From: Acidobacteriota bacterium
GTDB taxonomy: Bacteria > Acidobacteriota > Thermoanaerobaculia > Multivoradales > JAHEKO01
Assembly: GCA_029862975.1 (NCBI GenBank)
Contig: JAOTWP010000001.1
Coordinates: 75,676-113,869 of the forward strand
Reading direction: 5' to 3'
DNA length: 38,194 bases
Both the position numbers and the translations under genes were made by a program. Of this stretch, positions 8,965 through 16,831 are shown one piece after another. The notes beneath the pieces were generated by a model. That model was not told the origin of the DNA. It saw only the letters and a list, made by a program, of their open reading frames with translations, and did not search any database. Numbering within the stretch: the stretch's first letter is position 1; each line of letters starts with the position of its first letter.

Positions 8965-10740
8965 CTAGAACGGCCAGAAGACGGGGATGAGCAGGGTCGC
9001 GAGGATCCAGAAGAGGAGGTTCAGGGGGGCCCCGAACTTCACGTAGTCGAGGAACCGGTAGTTGCCGGGTCCGAAGACCATGGCGTTGGTCTGGTAGCCG
9101 ATGGGGGTCATGAAGCTGGCCGACGCGGCGTAGGCCACGGCCATGAGGAAGGGCTTGGCGTCGACCTGGAGCTGCGCCGCGGCGGTGAAGGCGATGGGCA
9201 CCATCAGGACGGCCGTCGCGTTGTTGGAGAAAAACGACGTCAGAAGCGACGTGGCGAGGTAGAGCACCGAGAGCATCACCAGCGGCCCGTGGTCGGCTCC
9301 GACCTGGCCGAGGCGGCCGCCGATGAGGGCGTCGAGGCCCGTCCCCCGCATGGCGGTGCCGAGCGGCAGGATGGCGGCGAGCAGGAAGATGACGGTCCAG
9401 TCGATGGCGCGGTAGCACTGCTTGGGCGTCACCGCGCGGGTCGCCAGCAGCACGACGGCGCCGAGGATCGCGGCCTTGAGGATCGGCATCGCGCCGAGTG
9501 CCGCCAGGACCACGACTCCGGCCATCGTCACGGCGCTGATCCACCAGCGCGGCGCGAGGTTCAGCTTGAGGTCGCGCTCGCCGAGCGCGAGGAAATCCTC
9601 CATGTCGTAGAGCGCCTCGACCCGGGAGCGCGGGCCGAAGACGAGGAGCGTGTCCCATTGGCGCAGCTCGACGCGGGCCAGCTTCTCGCGGATGTAGCTC
9701 CCCGTGCGGTTGAGCGCGAGCACGAAGCAGCCGTAGCGGCGCCGGAAGTCGATCTCCTTCAAGGTCCTGTCGATCAGCCCGGACCCCGGGGTGAGCTGCA
9801 CCTCGGCCAGGATCGTGTGCTCGTCGGAGAGATCGCCGTCGCCGAGCTTGATGTCGATCAGGAGCAGGAGCGCGAACTGCTCGCGGAACGAGATGATCTC
9901 CTCGACGCCGCCGCGCACCAAAAGAATGTCGTCCGGCTCGATCGGCGTCTCGCGGAGGTTGGCCGAGATCTTCTCCGTGCCGCGGATGATCTCGATCACG
10001 TTCATCTGGAAGCGCTCGCTGAGGTGCTCTTCGACCACGGTACGGCCGACGAGCTTCGAAGGGGCCGGCACCTTGAGCTCCGTCAGGTAGCCGCTCAGGT
10101 GGTACTTGCGGGTCAAGGAGGAGAGGATCGCCCGCGACGCGAGGAACCGTCGCGGAACGAGCATGATGTAGGCGAAGCCGACGGCGAACAGGATGGAGCC
10201 CAGCTTGGCGAACTCGAAGACGGTGAAGCCGCTTCCGCTCGTCTCGGCCAGCGAGCTGACGAGGAGATTCGTCGAGGTGCCGAAGAGGGTGCAGGTGCCG
10301 CCGATCACCGCCACGTAGGAGAGCGGCATCAGGAGCTTCGACGGGCTGAATCGGTAGTGGCGCGCCAGGTGGATGGCGACGGGCATGAACACGCCCACCG
10401 CGGCCGTGTTGTTGATGAAGGCCGAGAGCACGCCGACGAGGCCGAGCAGCAGTCCGGCCGCGACGAGGGGGGAGGCGCCGGTGAGATCCGCGATCCGGTA
10501 GCCGGCCTTCGTCACCAGGCCGCTCTGGACGAGGCCCTCGCTGAGCACGAACATCATCATCACGGTCACGACGGCGGAGTTGCCGAAGCCGGCGATCGCC
10601 TCGTCCGAATCGACGAGCCCGAAGACGAGCAGCAGGCCGAGGCAGACGAGGGCGATGACGTCCATCGACAGCCATTCGCGCACGAAGGCCACGATGGTGA
10701 AGGCGATGATGGCCAGCAGAATGGCGATGTCGAGCGTCAT
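8965..10740 (-). CDS. SLC13/DASS-family permease with internal TrkA-C domains
   Basis: This 591-aa membrane protein has two blocks of transmembrane helices (about 1-200 and 375-591) separated by about 175 soluble residues. The first block opens MTLDIAILLAIIAFTIVAF and has FINNTAAVGVFMPVAI; the second has FFSNNATAVLMVPIAF. These paired NN(T/A) motifs are the DASS/SLC13 substrate and sodium sites. The soluble insert contains two RCK/TrkA-C-like segments (KLVGRTVVEEHLSERFQMNV, then GSGLIDRTLKEIDFRRRYG), each ending in a DDILLVRG- or DTLLVFGP-type strand. This architecture is known for bacterial permeases annotated as sulfate, dicarboxylate or cation transporters; the substrate is unknown. Transcribed convergently with the E1 gene. 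Confidence 0.88.
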   Translation of the reverse strand: MTLDIAILLAIIAFTIVAFVREWLSMDVIALVCLGLLLVFGLVDSDEAIAGFGNSAVVTVMMMFVLSEGLVQSGLVTKAGYRIADLTGASPLVAAGLLLGLVGVLSAFINNTAAVGVFMPVAIHLARHYRFSPSKLLMPLSYVAVIGGTCTLFGTSTNLLVSSLAETSGSGFTVFEFAKLGSILFAVGFAYIMLVPRRFLASRAILSSLTRKYHLSGYLTELKVPAPSKLVGRTVVEEHLSERFQMNVIEIIRGTEKISANLRETPIEPDDILLVRGGVEEIISFREQFALLLLIDIKLGDGDLSDEHTILAEVQLTPGSGLIDRTLKEIDFRRRYGCFVLALNRTGSYIREKLARVELRQWDTLLVFGPRSRVEALYDMEDFLALGERDLKLNLAPRWWISAVTMAGVVVLAALGAMPILKAAILGAVVLLATRAVTPKQCYRAIDWTVIFLLAAILPLGTAMRGTGLDALIGGRLGQVGADHGPLVMLSVLYLATSLLTSFFSNNATAVLMVPIAFTAAAQLQVDAKPFLMAVAYAASASFMTPIGYQTNAMVFGPGNYRFLDYVKFGAPLNLLFWILATLLIPVFWPF

Positions 10741-10821
10741 GCCGAGCGTTCCCAGGGACGCGGGCGCTCGCGCGACCGCGCCGCGCGGCGACCGGGCCGC
10801 ACCCCGGAGCGCCCGCGCGGC

Positions 10822-10830
10822 AGTCTAGCA
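10822..10830 (-). promoter_or_regulatory. Predicted extended -10 promoter of the SLC13 permease gene
   Basis: On the minus strand this reads TGCTAGACT: a TAGACT -10 box with an upstream TGn extension. It lies 82 bp before the permease ATG, giving a leader of about 75 nt, unlike the very short spacing seen at most other promoters here. Confidence 0.45.
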
Positions 10831-10861
10831 GCGCCCTGCGCAGCGAGGCAGAGGCCGGCGA

Positions 10862-11398
10862 CTAGCCGCCGCCGGCTTCGAGCGTCACGCCGGCGGCGAC
10901 CGGCAGGCCTTCGACCGCCCCCAGCGGGGTCCACACCTCGACGTCTTCCTCGACCTGGGCGCCCGCCCGGTCGACGGTCTCGGTGACCGTCGAGATGTCC
11001 ATCCACTGCGCCTCGTTGAGGCTCACGTCGACCCGGTACTTGCCGTCGGCGGGCATCGCGGGGCGCGAGGTCTCCGTCGTCCAGAAGTTGTACAGCGGGA
11101 TCCTGAGCTCGCCCCCGGCCGGGACCGCGTACATGAAGAGCTGGTTGCCGTAGACCGTGAGGTCCTGACCGTTCAGCTTCACCGCGAAGCCCAGCTGCGA
11201 GGCGACCTCGTCGCCGGAGTTGCGAATCGTGACCGCCAGGCGGCAGAGCGTATCGGGGCCGGGGGTCGAGGGCTCGACCTCGACCGCGGTCAGCGCGAGC
11301 GCGGACGGCGGCGCGGCCTCCTGGGGGGTGGCGGGAGAGGCGAGCACCGCGAGAAGAAGGCTCGCGGCGATCCGGTGGGGAAGGGAGTTCTGGCCCAT
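10862..11398 (-). CDS. Exported protein of unknown function, CARDB/Ig-like fold predicted
   Basis: This 178-aa protein has a short signal peptide (RIAASLLLAVLASPATPQ). A single predicted beta domain follows, with ALTAVEVEPSTPGPDT and CRLAVTIRNSGDEVASQLGF, the phrase typical of CARDB-like modules (cell adhesion related, Ig-like). The middle has VPAGGELRIPLYNFW and the end is VDVSLNEAQWMDISTVTET. Only one Cys lies after the signal peptide. The ATG at 11398 was chosen because it gives the signal sequence and sits 7 nt after a TATCAT -10 box. The role is probably extracellular or periplasmic binding; nothing more specific can be said. Confidence 0.65.
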   Translation of the reverse strand: MGQNSLPHRIAASLLLAVLASPATPQEAAPPSALALTAVEVEPSTPGPDTLCRLAVTIRNSGDEVASQLGFAVKLNGQDLTVYGNQLFMYAVPAGGELRIPLYNFWTTETSRPAMPADGKYRVDVSLNEAQWMDISTVTETVDRAGAQVEEDVEVWTPLGAVEGLPVAAGVTLEAGGG

Positions 11399-11405
11399 CG
11401 AACGG

Positions 11406-11411
11406 ATGATA
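11406..11411 (-). promoter_or_regulatory. -10 box of the CARDB-like gene, leaderless type
   Basis: TATCAT on the minus strand is followed by 7 nt (CCGTTCG) and then the ATG at 11398. No convincing -35 element or Shine-Dalgarno sequence is present. Confidence 0.55.
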
Positions 11412-11605
11412 ACCGATTCGCGCGGCGCGGACGGAATCGCCGCCGGCCTCTTCTTCGCCGCGCCGGCGGGCGAGCAGCGGGGCAGGCGGCAGCGCGCGCC
11501 CGCGGCCGGCCGGCGCGTCACCTGATCCGGAGCGACCGTGTGAGAAAGCTTACATCCCGTCCCCTGGGACTGCCGGCAGAATCGGGCGACGGGTGGTCTG
11601 CCGCC

Positions 11606-12130
11606 ATGATTCGCATGCCCTCTCTCCTCCGTTGTTCCATCGCGCCGGTCGCCGCGCTCGTCTTCGTCGCCTGCTCCGGCGGCGGCGGGAGCTCGCCGAC
11701 CGCGCCGGTCGGCGCGCCGAGCCCGCCGCAGGTCGAGCTCGACTCGTTCGGCCTGGTCAACGGCGCGCGGGAAGCCAACGGCGTCGATCCACAGCTCGCC
11801 CTGCGCGAGAGCATCGCCGCCGTGGCGCGCCAGCACAGCGAGCAGATGCGCGCCGGGGGCTTCTTCTCGCACCAGGATCCGCAGGGGCGCCTCGTCACCG
11901 ACCGGCTCGCGGAGGCCGGCATCGCCTTCTCCGTCGCGGCCGAGAACCTGGCGCGGGTCACCAACCGCCCGGACCCGGCCCGCTGGGCTCACGAGGAGCT
12001 GATGGCGAGCGGCGAGCACCGCCCGAACATCCTGAGCCCCGACGTGGCGCTGATCGGCGTCGGCGTGGCCCGCGAGGGCAATACCTACTGGATCACCCAG
12101 GTCTTCATCGACGACGTCAGCGGCGAGTAG
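11606..12130 (+). CDS. CAP/SCP-domain lipoprotein (YkwD type)
   Basis: This 174-aa protein begins with a lipoprotein signal: a hydrophobic stretch ending VAALVFVAC, with Cys23 as the predicted acylated residue, then a Gly/Ser-rich spacer. The CAP domain (about 45-174) shows NGAREANGV, ARQHSEQM, GFFSHQDPQG, AENLA and the W-x-x-S-x-x-HRxNIL-type segment ASGEHRPNILSP, retaining the His/Glu cleft residues of bacterial CAP proteins. Function of bacterial CAP proteins is mostly unknown. The ATG at 11606 is chosen because it gives the lipobox; there is no clear Shine-Dalgarno. Its last 14 bases overlap the 3' end of the convergent beta-lactamase-fold gene. Confidence 0.85.
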   Translation: MIRMPSLLRCSIAPVAALVFVACSGGGGSSPTAPVGAPSPPQVELDSFGLVNGAREANGVDPQLALRESIAAVARQHSEQMRAGGFFSHQDPQGRLVTDRLAEAGIAFSVAAENLARVTNRPDPARWAHEELMASGEHRPNILSPDVALIGVGVAREGNTYWITQVFIDDVSGE

Positions 12131-13244
12131 CGCGCCGCGTCTGGCGCACGGGCGACCCGTCGAGGCCGAGGTCTTCGTAGATGGCCCCGGCCAGGGCGTC
12201 GAAGCGCTCGTGGTGGTCCCGGGCCGAGGGCGTGCCGTTGACCCCGAGGGCGACGACGAGGTCGAGCTCGGGATCGGCGAAGCCGAGGATCGACCGGTCG
12301 CCGCCGTGGCCGAAGGCGCGCAGGGAGGCGCGCGGTCCGTAGCCGTAGGGCGGCGTCCGCTCGGCGTGGTGGCCGGAGTTGAGAATGAAGCCGAGCCCCC
12401 AGTCGAGATCGTGGCGGAACGTATGGTCCCACAGGCCCACCCGGTGGCGGGCCGTCAGCGCCGCCACGGTCTGCGGCGCCAGGAGGCGGCGGCCGCCGCC
12501 GTCTCCCCCGGCCAGGAGCATGGCGTAGAACCGCGCCAGCTGCCTCATGGGTCCCATGGCGCCGCCGCCGGGGGAGCAGGCGGTGGCGTGCACCTCGTCG
12601 GTCCAGTCGTGAGGCTGGCCGTCGCCGGCCGTGTCGTAGACGGGCGCGATCCGCGGGCCGTAGCCGCGGTAGGTCTCGCGCGGCATTCCGATCCAGCAAT
12701 CGTCCATCCCCAGCGGCTCGAAGATCTCCCGCCGGACGAAGGCCGCCAGCGGCCTGCCGGCGAGCCGCCGCACGATCTCGCCGAGGAGGAACCAGCTCGA
12801 GGCCAGGTGGTAGCCCGCCTTGCGTCCCGGGGGCCAGCCCGGCTCGAGCTTCATCGCCGCCACCTTCGCGACGATCGCCTCCCAGGGCGCCGCCGGCCAG
12901 CCGAGGCCGAGGGCCCGGATCCCGCCCGTGTGGGTCAGCAGGTGGCGGATCGTCACCGCTTCCTTGCCGCCGGCGGCGAACTCGGGGACGTGGCGCGCCA
13001 CCGGGTCGTCGAGGTCGAGGAGGCCGCGCTCCCACAGCTGCGCCACCGCGACGGCGGTCACCGGCTTGCCGGCCGACAGCCACAGCATGAGGTGTTGCCG
13101 GCCCATGGGCTCGCCGGGCCGCGCCTCTCCGAACGCGAGGTCGGCCTCGATCTGGCCGCCGCGGGAGACGTAGAGCTGCCCGCCGCGGTGGAGACCGGCA
13201 GCGACGCCGGCGTCGAGCAGCTCGAGGGTCCTGACCAGAGCCAT
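12117..13244 (-). CDS. Serine beta-lactamase-fold hydrolase (class C/esterase family)
   Basis: This 375-aa protein belongs to the Beta-lactamase (AmpC/EstB/DD-peptidase) family. The nucleophile motif SxxK is SAGK at residues 57-60 in LMLWLSAGKPVTAVA. RHLLTHTGGI follows at about 100-109, and Tyr145 in GYHLASSWFLLGE is the likely second catalytic residue. FGHGGDRSILGFADPE near the C-terminus replaces the KTG triad with an HGG-type motif, as in many esterases of the family. No signal peptide is visible, so a cytoplasmic esterase is more likely than an antibiotic beta-lactamase. Substrate unknown. Divergent from the Nit1-type gene. Confidence 0.85.
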   Translation of the reverse strand: MALVRTLELLDAGVAAGLHRGGQLYVSRGGQIEADLAFGEARPGEPMGRQHLMLWLSAGKPVTAVAVAQLWERGLLDLDDPVARHVPEFAAGGKEAVTIRHLLTHTGGIRALGLGWPAAPWEAIVAKVAAMKLEPGWPPGRKAGYHLASSWFLLGEIVRRLAGRPLAAFVRREIFEPLGMDDCWIGMPRETYRGYGPRIAPVYDTAGDGQPHDWTDEVHATACSPGGGAMGPMRQLARFYAMLLAGGDGGGRRLLAPQTVAALTARHRVGLWDHTFRHDLDWGLGFILNSGHHAERTPPYGYGPRASLRAFGHGGDRSILGFADPELDLVVALGVNGTPSARDHHERFDALAGAIYEDLGLDGSPVRQTRRATRR

Positions 13245-13252
13245 CGGTCGGG

Positions 13253-13258
13253 AGGATA
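13253..13258 (-). promoter_or_regulatory. -10 box of the beta-lactamase-fold gene, back-to-back with the Nit1-gene -10
   Basis: TATCCT on the minus strand is followed by 8 nt and then the ATG at 13244, so the mRNA would be leaderless or nearly so. Two base pairs separate it from the TATAAT of the opposite strand. Confidence 0.55.
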
Positions 13259-13260
13259 CC

Positions 13261-13266
13261 TATAAT
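13261..13266 (+). promoter_or_regulatory. Consensus -10 box (TATAAT) of the Nit1-type amidase gene
   Basis: A perfect TATAAT in GC-rich DNA, 9 nt before the first ATG at 13276. No -35 at 16-18 bp is recognisable. The predicted start of transcription is within a few bases of that ATG, which supports use of the first of four repeated start codons. Confidence 0.7.
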
Positions 13267-13275
13267 GGGTGCCGC

Positions 13276-13323
13276 ATGCCCCCGTCCATGCCTCCGTCCA
13301 TGCCTCCGTCCATGCCCCCGTCC
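13276..13323 (+). repeat. Four tandem 12-bp repeats, each beginning with an in-frame ATG
   Basis: The unit ATGCCYCCGTCC occurs four times in a row and encodes Met-Pro-Pro-Ser four times at the N-terminus of the Nit1-type protein. Units 1 and 4 have CCC as the second codon, units 2 and 3 have CCT. Because the unit is 12 bp, copy-number change would add or remove start codons without a frameshift. Confidence 0.9.
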
Positions 13324-14130
13324 CGCTTCCTCGCCGCGGCCGTCCAGATGACGGCGACCTCGGACGCCGAGGGCAACTGGCGCTCCGCGCGCGAGCTCGT
13401 CGAGCGCGCCGCCGCCCTCGGCGCGCGGCTCGTCGCCACGCCCGAGAACACCAACTACCTGGGTCCTCACGAGGAGAAGGTGCGGCTCGCCGAGCGCCTC
13501 GACGGCCCCACCTGCCTGCGCTTCACCGAGCTCGCGAGGAAGCTGGGGATCTTCCTGCTCCTCGGGTCCTTCAACGAGCGCAGCCCGGACCCCGCTCGCT
13601 GCTACAACACCTCCGTCCTCTTCGGCCCGGACGGCGAGCAGCTGGCCGTCTACCGCAAGATCCATCTCTTCGACATCGACCTCTCCGCCGACGTCCGGTT
13701 CCGCGAGTCGGCGACCGTCGAGCCGGGCGCCGAGGTGGTCGTGGCCGACACCTCCCTGGCCCGCCTCGGAATGTCGATCTGCTACGACCTGCGCTTCCCC
13801 GAGCTCTACGCGCGGCTGGCCTTGGCGGGCGCCGAGATTCTCGCGGTGCCCTCGGCCTTCACCTTGCGCACCGGCAAGGACCACTGGCACCCGCTGCTGC
13901 GCGCCCGCGCCATCGAGACCCAGTGCTGGGTCATCGCCCCCGCCCAGACGGGAGTCCACGACGACGGCGGCCTGCGCGAGAGCTTCGGCCACGCGATGAT
14001 CGTCGACCCCTGGGGCCACGTCGTCGCCATGGCCCCCGACGGCCCCGGCCTGGCCGTGGCCGAGATCGACCTCGAGCGGGTCGCGAGCGTGCGCCGCGCG
14101 ATGCCGGTGGCGCAGCACCGCCGGCTTTGA
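13276..14130 (+). CDS. Carbon-nitrogen hydrolase, Nit1/deaminated-glutathione-amidase type
   Basis: This protein is up to 284 aa. The nitrilase-superfamily triad is visible: Glu57 in TPENTNYLG, Lys128 in YRKIHLFDID and Cys169 in MSICYDLRFPELY. KIHLFDID and the Cys-Tyr-Asp-Leu-Arg-Phe-Pro motif are characteristic of the Nit1/NitFhit branch, whose studied members hydrolyse deaminated glutathione, a metabolite-repair reaction in the cytosol. HWHPLLRARAIETQ is also typical. The fold begins at about residue 17 (RFLAAAVQM); residues 1-16 are the MPPS repeat, so any of four Met codons could start it. The first lies 9 nt from a TATAAT box and is preferred. Confidence 0.9.
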   Translation: MPPSMPPSMPPSMPPSRFLAAAVQMTATSDAEGNWRSARELVERAAALGARLVATPENTNYLGPHEEKVRLAERLDGPTCLRFTELARKLGIFLLLGSFNERSPDPARCYNTSVLFGPDGEQLAVYRKIHLFDIDLSADVRFRESATVEPGAEVVVADTSLARLGMSICYDLRFPELYARLALAGAEILAVPSAFTLRTGKDHWHPLLRARAIETQCWVIAPAQTGVHDDGGLRESFGHAMIVDPWGHVVAMAPDGPGLAVAEIDLERVASVRRAMPVAQHRRL

Positions 14131-14251
14131 GGCCTTCGAAGGCGAGAAGAAGCTCGGCGTGCGACTGCCGCGCCGGCCGCCTCGAGGTCACGGCTTGGCG
14201 CTCGTCGTGCCACCGCGGCCGGAGCCACCAAGGCGCCCACCCGGTCCCGAA

Positions 14252-15526
14252 CTAGAGAGACTGGCTTCCGGCGGTCGGCTCGGAAGGCTGGGAGGCGCCG
14301 ACGGGCGGCATGCGCTGGAACAGCCGCAGCAGCACGGCGAGGGCGGCGAGGCATAGCAGCGAGCCGAGCAGGAACGGCGCTCCCGGGAGGTGGAAGGCGG
14401 CGCGCTCGGAGGTGAAGTAGGAAAAGAGCCCGGCCGTGAAGACGAGCGGCGCGACGACGGAGGTGAGGCTCATGAGCGAGGTCAGCGCGCCCTGCACCTT
14501 GCCCTGGTCCGAGGGGCCGACGGCGCCGGCGACGAGGCTCTGGATGGCGGGGCCGGCGACGCCGCCGAGCGAGCCGCCGACGATGATCGCGAGCATCATC
14601 CAGCCGCGGGTGGCGAGTCCGTAGCCGAGGAAGGCGAGGACTGAGACGCCGAGGCCGAGGACGACGCAGCGGCGCTCGCCGAAGCGGGCGATGGCCGGGC
14701 GCACGAGGCCGCCCTGGACGAGGGCCGCCATGACGCCGACGAGCGCCAGGGTGAGGCCGTTGGCGCGCTCGTCCCAGCCGAAGCGGTAGCCGGTGTAGAG
14801 CACCCAGACGTTCTCGAGGCCGCGCTGGGCGAGAGCGATGAAGACGAAGGAGACGGCGAGCCCGGCGACGAGGGGGTAGGCCTTCAGGTTCCGGATGCTG
14901 CCCCAGGGGTTGGCCTTGCCCCAGGAGAAGGCCGAGCGGTGCTCGGCGGGCAGCGACTCCGGAAGGATGAAGAACCCGTACATCCAGTTGACGAGCGCGA
15001 GCGCCGCGGAGACGAAGAAGGGCAGGCGCAGATGGATGCCGCCCAGCAGGCCGCCGAGGGCCGGCCCGAAGATGAAGCCGAGGCCGAAGACGACGCCGAT
15101 GAGCCCGTAGTTGCGGGCTCGGTCCTCGGGCTTCGAGACGTCGGCGATGTAGGCGTTGGCGGTCGTGAAGCTCGCCCCCATGACGCCCGCGACGAGGCGG
15201 CCCACGAAGAGCCAGCCGATGGTCGGCGCCAGGCCCTGGATGAGGTAGTCGACGCCGAGGCCGAAGAGCGCCACGAGGAGAATCGGGCGGCGTCCGAAGC
15301 GGTCCGACAGGGCGCCGAGGATGGGCGCGCAGAGGAACTGCATGAGGGCGTAGGAGGCGGCGATGACGCCGACGTAGCGCCCGGCCAGCGTCGTGCTGCC
15401 GCCCACGAAGTGCTTCACCAGCTCCGGCAGCACCGGGACGATGATGCCGATCCCGAGGATGTCGATGAAGAGCGTGACGAGAATGAAGATCATCGCCGCC
15501 GGGCGCTCGGGCCTCGAGTGGCTCAT
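14252..15526 (-). CDS. MFS transporter, TetA-like drug:H+ antiporter family
   Basis: This 424-aa membrane protein has about 12 hydrophobic helices. The start of helix 1 is LFIDILGIGIIVPVLPELV. The loop 2-3 motif is GALSDRFGRRPILLVAL, the MFS motif A, and helix 5 has GVVFGLGFIFGPALGG, motif C of drug exporters. VAGVMGASFTTANAYIADV is the TetA/TCR-type helix 4 segment. Family members pump tetracyclines or other small molecules; substrate is unknown. The chosen ATG (15526) has GGAG 8 nt upstream. It lies 53 bp after the aminotransferase gene on the same strand, so the two are probably cotranscribed. Confidence 0.9.
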   Translation of the reverse strand: MSHSRPERPAAMIFILVTLFIDILGIGIIVPVLPELVKHFVGGSTTLAGRYVGVIAASYALMQFLCAPILGALSDRFGRRPILLVALFGLGVDYLIQGLAPTIGWLFVGRLVAGVMGASFTTANAYIADVSKPEDRARNYGLIGVVFGLGFIFGPALGGLLGGIHLRLPFFVSAALALVNWMYGFFILPESLPAEHRSAFSWGKANPWGSIRNLKAYPLVAGLAVSFVFIALAQRGLENVWVLYTGYRFGWDERANGLTLALVGVMAALVQGGLVRPAIARFGERRCVVLGLGVSVLAFLGYGLATRGWMMLAIIVGGSLGGVAGPAIQSLVAGAVGPSDQGKVQGALTSLMSLTSVVAPLVFTAGLFSYFTSERAAFHLPGAPFLLGSLLCLAALAVLLRLFQRMPPVGASQPSEPTAGSQSL

Positions 15527-15579
15527 GGCGTCTCCGGTGCGCTCCCTGGCGTGCCCCGCGGCGCCGCGGCCCGCGCGGC

Positions 15580-16728
15580 CTAGCGGCCGAGGAGGCCGGC
15601 GAGGACCTCGACCCCGGCGTCCACGACCTCCGGCTCCGCGGCGGTGAAGCAGATGCGGACGTGCGTCGGATACGGTCCGAAGCTCGGCCCTGGGGCGAGG
15701 AATAGACCGCGGTCGGCGCAGTCCTCGAGGAAGCCCTCGAGGCCGCGCTCGTCCAGCTGCTCGGCGACGTCCAGAAACAGGAACGTGCTGCCGTCCGGTG
15801 GCTTCACGCCGAGGCGCTCCGCGGCTTTCGTGCCGAGCTCGGCGTACTTGCGCCGCGCCGCGGCGAGCCAGTCGCCGGCCAGCTCCAGGGCACGCAGGGC
15901 GGCGACCTGGGCGGCCGTCGGGGTGGAGTAGAAGGTGTGGGTGCTGACCTTGCGCAGCTCGCCCATCACCGCGGCCGGCCCGACGACGTAGCCGCAGCGG
16001 TTGCCGGCCATGCCGTAGGCCTTGGAGAACGAGTAGGCGGAGAAGGTCCGCTCCGGCGCCAGGGGCCGCGTGTAGGCGTGCTCCGCGCCGTAGACGTAGT
16101 CTTCGTAGACCTCGTCGGAGATCAGCCACAGGTCGTGGCGCCGGCACCACTCGGCGAGCGCGGCGAGCCAGCTGGCCGGCAGCAGGCGGCCGGTCGGGTT
16201 GTTGGGGGTGTTGACGTAGAGGGCGATCGTGCGCTCGCCGCGCAGCGGCTCCACGGCCTCGAGGGCGGTCTCCGGAGAGTCGACGCGGCCGAGGAAGGGG
16301 ACCGCCACCGGCGTGCCCCCGAACGAGCGGACGATGCCAGCGATCAGCGGCCAGTAGGGCGCGAGGAGGAGCACCTCGTCGCCGGGCGAGACGATGGCGC
16401 CGGCCACCGCGCCGAGCGCGCCGGTGGCGCCGGCGGCCACGAGGATATCCTCGCTCGCGGTGGCCAGGCCGGTGCGCCGCGAGACGACCCCCGCGAGCTT
16501 CTCCAGGAGGTCCCGCCGCCCCTGGACCTCCGCGTAGCGGTGGAGGCCGGGGTAGTCGGCCGCGCGCAGGTCCTCCATCCGGCAGCCGACGGCCGGGTCC
16601 ATCCAGGTGTCGCCGACGTGGAGCGGGAAGACGCGGCCGTCGAAGCTCGCGAGCCGCCTGGCGAGCGCCGAATAGACCGACCCGGGCATGGAGCGCACGG
16701 CGGCACCGACCTCGGGAAAGCGGGGCAT
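15580..16728 (-). CDS. Class I/II PLP-dependent aminotransferase
   Basis: This 382-aa cytosolic fold-type I enzyme shows the PLP-binding set: NTPNNPTG (Asn177), ISDEVYEDYVY (Asp205, Tyr208) and the Schiff-base lysine Lys236 in FSKAYGMAGNRCGY. The C-terminal substrate-carboxylate Arg is in THVRICF. The order matches aspartate/aromatic-type aminotransferases. The amino acid used cannot be told from sequence alone. It leads a two-gene unit with the MFS exporter. A good sigma70 promoter (TTGAAC, 17 bp, TAGATT) lies just upstream, with only 6 nt between the -10 box and the ATG. Confidence 0.9.
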   Translation of the reverse strand: MPRFPEVGAAVRSMPGSVYSALARRLASFDGRVFPLHVGDTWMDPAVGCRMEDLRAADYPGLHRYAEVQGRRDLLEKLAGVVSRRTGLATASEDILVAAGATGALGAVAGAIVSPGDEVLLLAPYWPLIAGIVRSFGGTPVAVPFLGRVDSPETALEAVEPLRGERTIALYVNTPNNPTGRLLPASWLAALAEWCRRHDLWLISDEVYEDYVYGAEHAYTRPLAPERTFSAYSFSKAYGMAGNRCGYVVGPAAVMGELRKVSTHTFYSTPTAAQVAALRALELAGDWLAAARRKYAELGTKAAERLGVKPPDGSTFLFLDVAEQLDERGLEGFLEDCADRGLFLAPGPSFGPYPTHVRICFTAAEPEVVDAGVEVLAGLLGR

Positions 16729-16734
16729 CGGTGC

Positions 16735-16763
16735 AATCTAGCGCTCTCCAGGCGCCCGTTCAA
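16735..16763 (-). promoter_or_regulatory. Sigma70-type promoter of the aminotransferase-MFS unit, leaderless start
   Basis: Read on the minus strand: TTGAAC (16763-16758), a 17-bp spacer, then TAGATT (16740-16735). Six nt separate the -10 box from the ATG at 16728. This is the clearest two-box promoter on the minus strand in the window. Confidence 0.7.
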
Positions 16764-16814
16764 GCCGCGGCTCCGGCCGCCGCGAGAGCGCGGAGGCGCC
16801 GCCGCGGCGCGCTG

Positions 16815-16823
16815 TGTTATAAG
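16815..16823 (+). promoter_or_regulatory. Extended -10 promoter of the NUDIX-MBL gene, leaderless start
   Basis: TGTTATAAG is a TGn extension followed by TATAAG. Eight nt follow before the ATG at 16832. No -35 is evident, as is common with extended -10 promoters. Confidence 0.6.
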
Positions 16824-16831
16824 CAGCGCGG

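Noticed and set aside
12117-13244. Antibiotic-resistance beta-lactamase
   Set aside because: No signal peptide and no KTG triad; family membership alone does not support drug resistance.
14132-14143. GCCTTCGAAGGC palindrome as a terminator after the Nit1-type gene
   Set aside because: The stem is very short and there is no U-run on either strand; not called.
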